Assembly: GCF_036961565.1 (NCBI RefSeq)
Contig: NZ_JBAMDD010000001.1
Coordinates: 248,001-312,000 of the forward strand
Source of the DNA: Chitinimonas sp036961565
GTDB lineage: Bacteria > Pseudomonadota > Gammaproteobacteria > Burkholderiales > Chitinimonadaceae
Direction: 5' to 3'
DNA: 64,000 nt
Shown: piece after piece, positions 53,201 through 59,667 of the stretch
Layout of the letters: the number at the start of each line of letters is the position of its first letter
How positions within the stretch are numbered: position 1 is the stretch's first letter
Translations under genes and position numbers: made by a program
The notes under the pieces: generated by a model
Databases searched by the model: none
What the model was told of the DNA's origin: nothing
The model's input: only the letters and a program-made list of their open reading frames with translations

Positions 53201-53211
53201 ATACGCTGTAA
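47275..53211 (+). CDS. RTX calcium-binding protein, probably secreted by type I secretion
   Basis: 1978 residues. Residues 1-170 have no known motif. About 176-245 is a Gly-zipper hydrophobic segment (TTVGGLVGGLAGVGLAAILG, ALVMGGVVLAIGYAVGKV). About 330-460 contains EF-hand-like loops (DLDGDGIETIS, DLNGNGTIDTG, DANWDGQINSND, DLNQDGISQAGE). From about 785 there are seven RTX modules of about 163 residues, each with GGxGxDxL nonapeptides and an HBRD-like beta region (DxLQFGAGI, LVVKYS, FADGS). No signal peptide. The layout suits a T1SS substrate of the FrpC type, such as an adhesin or toxin. A G10 run lies at 49730-49739. T1SS genes are not in the window. Confidence 0.85.
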   Translation: MSKLHYRPKNTTVTSGVHTIITDAGNWSVFLPAVANGVTKPEVWDTDAMALATSEALAGMGQMINASSVEKIKYADSYLKRAAEVQAHANEYVKKYNLNGPAAQNAYRAAAQQSNHYKKISDNLRVLASIPASDGSSELASATRLKLLGEGLKALGAGLTVLQTASKVHDAATGEITTHELMATTVGGLVGGLAGVGLAAILGVAAAPAATALVMGGVVLAIGYAVGKVTEAAYKAFGDPVTQLLTDTGVWWGDFLFDTVESGSEAWDSLLDATQKLFDGGDIDDWFSDGLFDRLLDALHRRQRVIDESVGLDFAAAIAMQLRRDPFALDLDGDGIETISVDVGTLFDHDADGVKTGTGWLKGDDGWLVRDLNGNGTIDTGRELFGVDTFLRNGFTASDGFALLRDLDANWDGQINSNDAVWGELKIWRDLNQDGISQAGELSTLAAAGVTSLGTASTLRNHHLGDNNYIYYSGEYTKSDGTKGISTALDLGENKFLTKYVWAPVSGAAADLPDMEGSGAVRRLREAMSEDDKLRELVAHFAAADSREKQMGMLEDLVDTWGGTANILAGLEQFREEPHVEGRMTQRESAEALSHSEADIYRMLKTLEQFNNRSYLEPKAEPVIVPIQNEATLEWENVLTRYQWRFTPELKALIYSAYEALKGSVYQSLVVQTRLSGWYEMIDKSVNEKGLVLDFSRLDAHIATLAKADATNTLLDVLAFVSANGSANLLEMGWNYREILKQVALKADPAELPANYHQWLTEFIVDAQYNGKLEKKEGNVVLLGSDRNNEIVSGYGADLLLGGAGDDTLRGDQGNDTFRGGGGNDTIEDSSGADTYLLAKGDGRDYIADNQGSDIGVRDVLQFGEGITPDQILFYRVGSDLVVSYGEADSATLFGWYDFYQGFLIEDAQFADGRTIPMFELMARNGVRGTSGNDNLPGTSGKDRLLGLDGDDSFDSGYGDDLIEGGAGNDNVRGGYGSDTLWGGVGNDSLDGDEGADTYIFNLGDGQDRIGDNQRDNFAARDVLQFGAGISPDHLNFSRNGSDLVIAYSAVDSITVFGWYDFYQNYLIEDAKFADGSVFAVSDLIARQGMRGTSGNDNLVGGNGNDSLLGYAGNDVLVGGKGNDVLDGGEGVDDIKGGEGNDTLVGAIGNDLMDGQAGDDVYVFNLGDGLDRITENTYNSANASDGGSDTLQFGVGIDTNALKFSRSGNDLIVRYSETDAVTVVGWFGAASYGIEQIRFADGTVVAVETLLDSRGIQGTANGESFNAYYTDGKDYYLMGAGDDRANGAGGDDSLFGEAGSDSLNGGLGNDILNGGTGNDTLDGHVGDDIYVFNMGDGQDRITENFYTTANPADQGFDTLQFGAGIDTSTLKFSRNGNDLIVSYSQADAVTLVGWFAAASYGIEQIRFVDGSVVAVETLLDSHGIHGTANGESFSAYYNDGKDYFLMGAGDDRANGVGGDDLLFGEAGNDSLNGGLGNDMLNGGIGNDTLDGNLGNDSYVFNLGDGQDRIAETWGAVDVTGTDTLVFGAGITADSLVVSRKDQDLVIKYSETDVVTVVAYFNHAAYKVEQIQFADGSTMTTDALLLRNGIRGTAGNDAMVGSQAADLIFGDAGNDTLNADAGNDLLHGEAGNDSLNGALGADMLNGGIGNDTLDGGEGNDVYLFNLGDGADRIAESYGWGAAAQSGLDTLQFGAGIKAEDLRFARVGQDLVVKYSATDEVAVTAHFNSAGYRVEQVQFADGSVVAMDALLLRNGIRGSAGNDAMTGTAIDDQLYGDAGNDTLNADAGNDLLHGEAGNDSLNGALGADMLNGGIGNDTLDGGEGNDVYLFNLGDGVDRVAESYGFNAAAQSGLDTLQFGAGIKAEDLRFTRVGQDLVVKYSATDEITVAAHFNSAGYRVEQIKLADGTVLNTQEVLLQQGLVKTSPVVRMPQMEQAAISANRQLNALVDAMASFAPTEMGSLNLSTQLEEQYRPMAVNTL
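49730..49739 (+). repeat. Poly-G tract (G10) inside the RTX gene
   Basis: Ten consecutive G at codons 819-822 (read as Arg-Gly-Gly-Gly-Gly), at the first RTX module. A gain or loss of one G would shift the frame and remove the RTX modules and C-terminal secretion signal. Confidence 0.8.
52099..52425 (+). repeat. RTX module 6 segment, duplicated at 52594-52920
   Basis: A stretch of roughly 330 bases recurs 495 bases downstream with few changes (for example GCGGATCGCATC vs GTGGACCGTGTC). It implies a recent tandem duplication or gene conversion. Confidence 0.8.
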
Positions 53212-53237
53212 TAGGCGGCTTGTTTGTTGTAGGCATC

Positions 53238-53269
53238 AAACCGGGCTGTGTTTACAGCCCGGTTTTTTT
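53238..53269 (+). terminator. Rho-independent terminator of the RTX gene
   Basis: AAACCGGGCTGT pairs perfectly with ACAGCCCGGTTT around a GTTT loop, followed by a T run, 27 bases after the RTX stop. Confidence 0.92.
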
Positions 53270-53308
53270 GCGCTTGTTGCCAGTATGGCTGTTGGTTGGC
53301 TGCGTTGG

Positions 53309-54514
53309 CTATTGGGCTGCCTTTGCCGTCGGTGACATTACCGCCACCGCTGCGCACACCAGGGCCAGCGCGATACCGCAACTGGCCGCCAGCAGGCCCA
53401 GTGATGCGCCGGCTGATAGCAGCACCGAGCTGATGCCATAGGCCAGCGGGGTCAGGCCCAGCGATGCCATGCTGTTGAGGCTCATGACACGGCCTATGCG
53501 TTCGGGTGGAGTGTGCTGCTGCAGCAGCGACAGCATGGGCACGTTGTTGCAGGCGATGCAGAAGCCGATAGCGAACTGGGTGGCGGTGGCGGCGGTGGCG
53601 CCTAGTTGCGGTAGGGTGGCCAGCAGCAGGCCTTCCAGGGCGATGATCCAGCAGATGAATTGCAGCCGCTTGTAACGCGGCGGGTAGAGTGCCAGCAGCA
53701 CGCCACCGCCCAGCATGCCTGCGGCGAAGGCGCTTTGCAGCTGTGCCAGCAGGCCTGCGCTGGCGCCCGGCAAACTGGCGGCCATCAGCGGCGGTGCAAA
53801 GCCCATGGGCCCCATGAACAGCAAATTGGCAATGGCGTAGATGATCAGCAGCAGCCGCAGCACTGGGGTGTCGCGTACGCAGGCCAGGCCTTCCTGCAGC
53901 TCTGCCCAGAGGGCACGTGAGGGTCGGGGGGATCTCGAGGGTTCGGCAATGCAGGCAGCGGCCACGGCGCCTGCCAGCATCAGGCCGGCAGTCAGGCCAA
54001 AGGCGCCGGCAAAGGGCAGGGCTGCCAGCAGAATGCCGCCGATGACGGGGCCTGCCACCATGCCCAACTGGTTGGTTGCCAGCATCCAGGCGTTGGCTTG
54101 GCCCAGCTGGGATGGGGGAATGATGGCGGGCAGGATGGCATCGCGTGCGGGCCAGTACAGGGCATCGAGCATGCCAAAACCTGCTGCCAGCAGGATCAGC
54201 AAGGGCAGAGTCAGCACCTGCTGGTGGGCCGCCAGGCCCATGGCCAGCAATAGCAGGCTGCGGGCCATGAAGCTGGCCGCCATGATGCGGCTACGCGGCA
54301 GGCGATCGGCTAGTACGCCCCCCAGCGCCATCAGGGCGATGCGGGGTACGGTGCCGGCCAGCATGATATAGCCCAGTTCGGCCTTTAGCTGCAGCACATT
54401 GACGGCATACCAGGTCTCGGCCAGCAGGGCGATGGCGAGGCCAAAGCTGGAGGCGACGCTGCCTAGCCAGAGCAGCAGGAAGGCGGGTTGACGGTAGAGG
54501 GGGAGATCGGCCAT
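53309..54514 (-). CDS. MFS transporter
   Basis: 401 residues and about 12 hydrophobic segments. GGVLADRLPRSRIM is the loop 2-3 signature of the major facilitator superfamily, and LLQQHTPPERIGRVMSLNSM corresponds to the loop 8-9 region. The pattern resembles the enterobactin-exporter-like / macrolide-efflux-like branch. The substrate is not predictable. It converges with the RTX gene. Confidence 0.85.
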   Translation of the reverse strand: MADLPLYRQPAFLLLWLGSVASSFGLAIALLAETWYAVNVLQLKAELGYIMLAGTVPRIALMALGGVLADRLPRSRIMAASFMARSLLLLAMGLAAHQQVLTLPLLILLAAGFGMLDALYWPARDAILPAIIPPSQLGQANAWMLATNQLGMVAGPVIGGILLAALPFAGAFGLTAGLMLAGAVAAACIAEPSRSPRPSRALWAELQEGLACVRDTPVLRLLLIIYAIANLLFMGPMGFAPPLMAASLPGASAGLLAQLQSAFAAGMLGGGVLLALYPPRYKRLQFICWIIALEGLLLATLPQLGATAATATQFAIGFCIACNNVPMLSLLQQHTPPERIGRVMSLNSMASLGLTPLAYGISSVLLSAGASLGLLAASCGIALALVCAAVAVMSPTAKAAQ

Positions 54515-54651
54515 GGGCCGCTATGTTATGCGCGTCCGGGCTGGAAAAGACGATTTGATACCGGTATGCACCAGGGCTAAGTGTGCCCCGAGGGCGTGCA
54601 GGCACCTCCGTTTGGGGAGGCGCCTGGGTGCTATGGCATGGATACTTTCCA

Positions 54652-55161
54652 TCAGGGGAAGGCGGGTATCACCGGGTCCAGGCCGCGGTCTTCTGCTTCC
54701 GGGTGCATGCGTTGCAGCATGGATTCTATTTCGGCGACACGACCTATGGGTACGTCCACCATCAACAGGATCTTGCCATTGGCGATATCAGCCTCGAACG
54801 GCTTGATATGGCTGTTGGGGAGGGAACTGCCCACCATGCTGGCGACCCAGCAGCCGAACACCGCGCCGAACAGAAAGGTCACCAGGGCCGCCGCGCCATG
54901 GGGTATGCCTTCTATGGGGGCGAAGATCATGCCCAGGCCGATCAACAGGCCGGTCATGCCGCCCCAGCGCAAGCCTGCGCCTGCGCCGTGCAGGATATCG
55001 GAACTCTGCAGCAGATTGGCCTCGTGCAGGCCTGTCAGGTTGGTGCCGTCGCGGGCCATGAAATGGATGTGCTTGACCTCGATACGGGCGAGCAGCAGTT
55101 CGTCCATGGCACGCTTGGCGCTATCGTGGTCGGGATGCAGGAAATACAGGCGTTTGCGCAT
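54652..55161 (-). CDS. DUF1269-like membrane-associated protein
   Basis: 169 residues from ATG 55161, supported by GGAGG ahead of it. The first half is soluble (RKRLYFLHPDHDSAKRAMDELLLARI, VKHIHFMARDG), the middle is a Gly-rich double-hydrophobic stretch (LRWGGMTGLLIGLGMIFAP, AALVTFLFGAVFGCWVAS), and the C-terminus returns to soluble (KILLMVDVPIGRVAEIESML). This is the DUF1269 layout; function unknown. Confidence 0.7.
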   Translation of the reverse strand: MRKRLYFLHPDHDSAKRAMDELLLARIEVKHIHFMARDGTNLTGLHEANLLQSSDILHGAGAGLRWGGMTGLLIGLGMIFAPIEGIPHGAAALVTFLFGAVFGCWVASMVGSSLPNSHIKPFEADIANGKILLMVDVPIGRVAEIESMLQRMHPEAEDRGLDPVIPAFP

Positions 55162-55315
55162 GATCCTATCCTCCGGCTTGGGGTGTGCGGTCAAGTAGCC
55201 GCAAGGGTTGGACATCACCCTGCCGGGGGCGGTTCGGCTGCGTGCCTGCGTGCGTGGCGCTAGCAAGCTGATTTCAGACCAACGGCGCGCGCAGCCCCTG
55301 CCGGGCTGGCTGCGC

Positions 55316-55789
55316 TCAGGCTGCCAGTGCCAGGCTGAAGTGGGCGCTGCCTGCCTGTTCTTTCACCAGGGTAAAGCCATGGCTTTGGTAGAAGCGCACG
55401 GCATCTTGCCAGTGCGCGGGGGTTTCCTGCTGTACAGTCTGGTAGCCCAATGCGCGCGCTGCATCGAGCAGGCTCTGCAGCAGGCGGCCGCCCAGGCCAT
55501 GGTGGCGCCACTCTGGCGCCACCACCATACGCACGATACGGCCGCCGCCGTCGGCTTCTGCCACCAGGGCGCCGCAGCCTATGATGCGATCACCGGCCTC
55601 GGCCACCAGGAAGATGCTCTGGGCGTAGTGATCGAACAATTGTGCCAGGTCGGGGTGGGCTGCAGCCTCGACCTTGCCCCAGTGTTCCATCAGCGCGGCC
55701 TCGATCAGCTGCCGCACGGCAGGCTCATCGGCACGCCTCAGCCGGTGCAGCTTGATCGCATCCAGCATCTGGTGGGCCGCGCCACTCAC
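55316..55789 (-). CDS. GNAT family N-acetyltransferase
   Basis: 157 residues with the acetyl-CoA-binding motif VVAPEWRHHGLGGRLLQSLLDAARALG (about 87-115) and QTVQQETPAHWQDAVRFYQSHGF at the C-terminal part. The substrate is unknown. The start codon overlaps the S9 peptidase stop codon (ATGA), so the two are co-translated. Confidence 0.88.
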   Translation of the reverse strand: MSGAAHQMLDAIKLHRLRRADEPAVRQLIEAALMEHWGKVEAAAHPDLAQLFDHYAQSIFLVAEAGDRIIGCGALVAEADGGGRIVRMVVAPEWRHHGLGGRLLQSLLDAARALGYQTVQQETPAHWQDAVRFYQSHGFTLVKEQAGSAHFSLALAA

Positions 55790-57888
55790 GGCTTGATGCC
55801 CAACTGGTTCATGATGAAGGCCTGATCGAAAGCGACTTCCTTGATGCGGTCAAAGCGACCACTGGCGCCACCATGGCCGGCGCCCATATTGGTCACTAGC
55901 AGCAGGGGGTTCTGGTCGGTCTTCAGTGTGCGCAGCTTGGCCACATATTTGGCGGGCTCCCAATACATCACCTGGCTATCGTTCAGCGAGGTCTTCACCA
56001 GGATGGTGGGGTAGGCCTTGGCCGCCAGGTTGTCATAGGGTGAGTAGGCGCGCATCCAATGGTATTCGGCCTTCTTGTTGGGGTTGCCCCATTCCTCGTA
56101 TTCGCCCACGGTCAGGGGCAGGCTGGCGTCCAGCATGGTGCTCAATACATCTACGAAGGGAACTTCGGACAGTACCACCTTGAATAGGTCTGGACGCATA
56201 TTGGTCACTGCGCCCATCAGCAGGCCGCCAGCGCTGCCGCCTTCGATGGCCAGTTTGTCGGCACGGGTATAGCCTTGGGCGATCAGGTGTTCTGCGCTGT
56301 CGATGAAGTCATTGAAGCTGTTCATCTTGTACTGCATCTTGCCGGCATCGTGCCATTTCTCGCCCAGGTCGCCACCACCACGTATATGGGCTACGGCAAA
56401 GATCACGCCGCGATCCAGCATGGAGAGGCGGTTGGACGAGAAGTACACGTCGTTGGGCGAGCCATAGGCGCCATAGGCCTCCAGCCACATGGGGGCGCCG
56501 CCGGCCACCTTGGCGCCTTTGTGGTAGACCAGCGAGATGGGCACCTGCACGCCGTCGCGGGCCTTGGCCCAGATGCGCTCGGTGACATAGTTGGCAGGGT
56601 CAAAACTGCCCAGCACCGGCCGGCGCTTTTTCAGCACTTGCTGGCGGCTGGCCATGTCGTAGTCGAATACGGTATCCGGCGTGGTCATCGACTCGTAGCC
56701 GTAGCGATAGACCTGACTGTCCCACTCGGCATTGGCCTCGGTACTGACGCTGTAGGCGGGCTCGTTAAAGGCCACATTGTGGCTTTGCTGGCTGGCCAGG
56801 TCGGTAATCACCATCTGGTTGAGGCCGTTGACCCGCTCGTGCCGCACCATGAAGCGCTTGAACAGGTCTATGCCCTCCAGCATGACGTCAGGGCGCTCTG
56901 CCAGCAGTTCTGTCCAGTTGGCCTTGGCGGGATCGCTGACGGGGGCTTTTACCAGACGGTAGTTGCGGCCGGTATCGTTGATGCGGATATAGAAATCATC
57001 GCCATGGTGATCCACGTTGTACTGCACGTCGGCGCGGCGGCGAGCCAACACCTTCCAACGGCCATTCGGTGCATCGGCCTTGAGATAACGTATCTCGGTA
57101 CTGGTATGGCTGCCCACCTGCTCAATCAGGTAGCCCTCGCTGCGGGTCAGGTAGACATCCAGGCCGAAGCGCTCGTCCTTCTCTTCGTGCACCAGTTGGT
57201 CGGTCTTCTCGCCCAGGCGATGGCGCCAGAGCTGGTTGGAGCGCTTGGTCTGCTTGTCTTCGGTGCTGTAGAACAGCGTGCCGTTGTCCAGCGCCCAGGC
57301 GGTGGAGGTAACGCGTTCGCGCTTGAAGGGCAGCAGTTTGCCGGTTTCGAGATTCTTGATCTGCAGCTTGTACTGGCGGAAGCCGGTGGCATCGGTGGTA
57401 AAGGCCAGCAGCTTGCCATTGGGGCTGACTTCAAACTCGCCCACATCCATAAAGCGCTTGCCGCGAGCCAATTCGTTCACATCCAGCAATATCTGTTCGG
57501 CCGAGGCCTCCCAACTGCCGTCGGCTGCAATCGGCTTGCGGCAGAGTATGGGGTACTGGTGGCCGGTTTCGAAGCGCGAATAGTAGTAAAAACCGTCGAG
57601 CCGGTAGGGCACCGAGCTGTCGTCTTCCTTGATACGGGCTTTCATCTCTTCGAACAGGGTGTTCTCAAACGCCTTGATCGGTGCAGTCACGGCTTCGGCA
57701 TAGGCGTTCTCGGCCTGCAGATAGGCAATGGTGGCTGGGTTCTGCTTGTTGCGCAGCCAGAAGTAGTTATCGACACGGGTATCGCCGTGGATACTGAGCT
57801 TCTTGGGTTGCACGGGCGCCTTGGGTGGTTCGGCAGCCAGGGTGGCGATGGACAATAGCGTGGCAGTGGCCATGGCAAACAATTTCAT
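55786..57888 (-). CDS. S9 family prolyl oligopeptidase, exported (oligopeptidase B-like)
   Basis: 700 residues. A signal peptide (MKLFAMATATLLSIATLAAEPP) precedes a beta-propeller domain (about 30-420) and the alpha/beta-hydrolase domain. The catalytic triad is Ser in GGSAGGLLMG, Asp in LNDSQVMYWEP and His in GAGHGGASGR. The C-terminal YAYDPYxN-like region (WMRAYSPYDNL) matches oligopeptidase B. It would cleave short peptides after basic residues in the periplasm. ATG 57888 was chosen because it begins the signal peptide; the frame extends 61 codons upstream without a leader. The GNAT overlaps its stop. Confidence 0.9.
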   Translation of the reverse strand: MKLFAMATATLLSIATLAAEPPKAPVQPKKLSIHGDTRVDNYFWLRNKQNPATIAYLQAENAYAEAVTAPIKAFENTLFEEMKARIKEDDSSVPYRLDGFYYYSRFETGHQYPILCRKPIAADGSWEASAEQILLDVNELARGKRFMDVGEFEVSPNGKLLAFTTDATGFRQYKLQIKNLETGKLLPFKRERVTSTAWALDNGTLFYSTEDKQTKRSNQLWRHRLGEKTDQLVHEEKDERFGLDVYLTRSEGYLIEQVGSHTSTEIRYLKADAPNGRWKVLARRRADVQYNVDHHGDDFYIRINDTGRNYRLVKAPVSDPAKANWTELLAERPDVMLEGIDLFKRFMVRHERVNGLNQMVITDLASQQSHNVAFNEPAYSVSTEANAEWDSQVYRYGYESMTTPDTVFDYDMASRQQVLKKRRPVLGSFDPANYVTERIWAKARDGVQVPISLVYHKGAKVAGGAPMWLEAYGAYGSPNDVYFSSNRLSMLDRGVIFAVAHIRGGGDLGEKWHDAGKMQYKMNSFNDFIDSAEHLIAQGYTRADKLAIEGGSAGGLLMGAVTNMRPDLFKVVLSEVPFVDVLSTMLDASLPLTVGEYEEWGNPNKKAEYHWMRAYSPYDNLAAKAYPTILVKTSLNDSQVMYWEPAKYVAKLRTLKTDQNPLLLVTNMGAGHGGASGRFDRIKEVAFDQAFIMNQLGIKP

Positions 57889-58380
57889 AACGGGATTCGG
57901 AATTGAGAAAGATAGCAAAGCCGCGCAGCATACGCTGCTGTAAACGCCTAAGCACCTAGCTTGCGACGATCTGTCATTATCGGCGATGGCTGAATGGCAA
58001 GGCGGGCAACCCTTACTGATCTGGTCTAGCCTGTCTGCAATGGCGGACAGGCAATCAAGCTGGGAGCGCACTGCGTGCCTTGCCAGGATGGGGAGAGCCT
58101 ATTCACTGTTTGTTATTGGCGCCCCGACCAAGAACCTTTAGGTACGGTTGTGCGAGCTTGCTGTGCCCGTGTGCTGTCTGCTGTGCGCCAGTGCCCACAC
58201 GCCTGGCCAGCACCGCTACGCTGGGTTTTGTAGGCGGCGCTGAATGTGATGCAATGGGCTGGCACAGGCTTGGCATATTGACTGCAGAACCTGCCTGTAT
58301 GGTGCAGGCACCCAAGCCTGATAACAACGCGGTAGCGGGTACGCCCGTGCCGACAAAAAACTTCTGGAGGTATGAACCTG
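57889..58380. other. 492-base gap with repeat copy E
   Basis: It contains the divergent upstream regions of the S9 peptidase and the dehydrogenase, and the dispersed repeat at 58118-58241. I see no gene, and no promoter that I can defend. Confidence 0.5.
58118..58241 (-). repeat. Dispersed intergenic repeat, copy E
   Basis: Read on the minus strand: AGCGCCGCCTACAAAACCCAGCG, then GTAGCGGTGCTGGCCAGGCG, CAGCAGACAGCACACGGGC and AGCAAGCTCGCACAACC, ending in GGTTCTTGGTCGGGGCGCC. It is near full length and matches copy D through the left and middle parts. Confidence 0.8.
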
Positions 58381-59157
58381 ATGCACACACTCAAGGGCAA
58401 GACGGCGTTGGTCACAGGGTCGACCAGCGGCATAGGCCTGGCGATAGCCAGCGAACTGGCCAGCCAGGGCGCCAACATCGTACTGAATGGCTTTGGCGAT
58501 GCCGATGCGGCGGTCAGGCAGATAGCGTCCTACGGCGTGGCGGCGCGTTATCACGGTGCCGATATGAGCCAGCCTGCCGATATCGAAGCCATGATGCGCT
58601 ATACGGCTGCCGAGCTGGGGGCGGTGGATATCCTGGTCAACAACGCGGGCATACAGCATGTGGCCGCCTTGGAGCACTTTCCGCCGGAGCGCTGGGACGC
58701 CATTATCGCCATCAACCTGACGGCGGCTTTCCATACCAGCCGCTTGGCGATTCCGGCCATGCGCGAGCGCAACTGGGGGCGTATCGTCAATGTCGCTTCG
58801 GTGCATGGTTTGGTGGCTTCGCGGCAGAAAGCCGCTTATGTGGCGGCAAAGCATGGGCTGATCGGCCTGACCAAGGTGGCGGCGCTTGAGCTGGCCGAAA
58901 CCGGTGTGACCTGCAATGCCATCTGCCCCGGTTGGGTGCGCACCCCGCTGGTGATGGAGCAGATAGAGGCGCGTGCCAGGGAAGAGGGGGTGAGTGTGCA
59001 GGAGGCCCAGCGTGAGCTGTTGTCCGAGAAACAGCCCTCGCACGACTTTGTCACCGCCGAGCAGCTGGGCCAGTTGGTGGTGTTTCTCTGCAGCCCGGCG
59101 GCCAGCCAGATACGTGGCGCCGCCTGGAATGTGGATGGCGGCTGGGTAGCGCAATAG
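58381..59157 (+). CDS. bdhA: 3-hydroxybutyrate dehydrogenase-like SDR
   Basis: 258 residues from ATG 58381, ten bases after GGAGG; an upstream ATG at 58372 is too close to that site. SDR motifs: TGSTSGIGLAIA (NAD), NNAGIQHV, VASVHGLVAS (Ser), YVAAKHGLIG (Tyr/Lys). The substitution pattern ICPGWVRTPLV, GVSVQEAQRELL and KQPSHDFVT is typical of D-3-hydroxybutyrate dehydrogenase. It links to PHB metabolism, although no other PHB gene is in the window. Confidence 0.88.
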   Translation: MHTLKGKTALVTGSTSGIGLAIASELASQGANIVLNGFGDADAAVRQIASYGVAARYHGADMSQPADIEAMMRYTAAELGAVDILVNNAGIQHVAALEHFPPERWDAIIAINLTAAFHTSRLAIPAMRERNWGRIVNVASVHGLVASRQKAAYVAAKHGLIGLTKVAALELAETGVTCNAICPGWVRTPLVMEQIEARAREEGVSVQEAQRELLSEKQPSHDFVTAEQLGQLVVFLCSPAASQIRGAAWNVDGGWVAQ

Positions 59158-59273
59158 TGACGTACGGCCAGGCTTCCTGACGATGATCTGCATCGGGTGG
59201 TGCCATAACGGCACTAGGCGCACGCAGTGGCGCTGGATGCTTGCCCTGACGGGGTTGACGCCAGGAGGTGGAT

Positions 59274-59657
59274 CTAGCGCGGGTTCTGCTGGTGGCGTTC
59301 TACCTGCTCGAAGCTGACACGGCCGCTGCCCTGGCGATCTATCTCGGCGAAGTGCTGAACCACATAGCCCAGCCCGGCGGCCTTGGCCTGGGCCAAGCTG
59401 ATGCTGCCGGTCTTGAGTGTATCGGCAGCGGCAAAGCGCTGTTGCAGCTTGGCGCGTGCCTGTGCCTGCAGCGCGGCCCCAGCCAGCGGCGTGCGCTGGG
59501 CAGGCTTGCGGGCGGCCGGGGGCAGATAGGGGTCGCCCAGTTGGGGCAGGTGGCTGCGGTCCTCGGGCTGTGTGCCTGGATCGCCGTTGCCGGGCGCCGC
59601 TTGTACGGCCAGTGCCAGCAGGGCGGCGAGCAGGGGGGCGAGGTGGCGGTGGGGCAT
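59274..59657 (-). CDS. Exported EF-hand protein
   Basis: 127 residues. A signal peptide (LAPLLAALLALAVQAA) precedes a Pro-rich segment and an EF-hand pair: AAADTLKTGSISLAQ (first loop partly degenerate) and EIDRQGSGRVSFEQVE (second, regular). It probably binds calcium in the periplasm or outside. The gene follows the S10 peptidase-like gene by ten bases, so they are likely co-transcribed. ATG 59657 gives the natural signal peptide. Confidence 0.75.
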   Translation of the reverse strand: MPHRHLAPLLAALLALAVQAAPGNGDPGTQPEDRSHLPQLGDPYLPPAARKPAQRTPLAGAALQAQARAKLQQRFAAADTLKTGSISLAQAKAAGLGYVVQHFAEIDRQGSGRVSFEQVERHQQNPR

Positions 59658-59667
59658 GGTGGCGTCC

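Noticed and set aside
56275..57858. A 527-codon plus-strand frame opposite the S9 peptidase
   Set aside because: Low-complexity Gly/Ala/His composition and no similarity to known proteins; the peptidase has all catalytic motifs.
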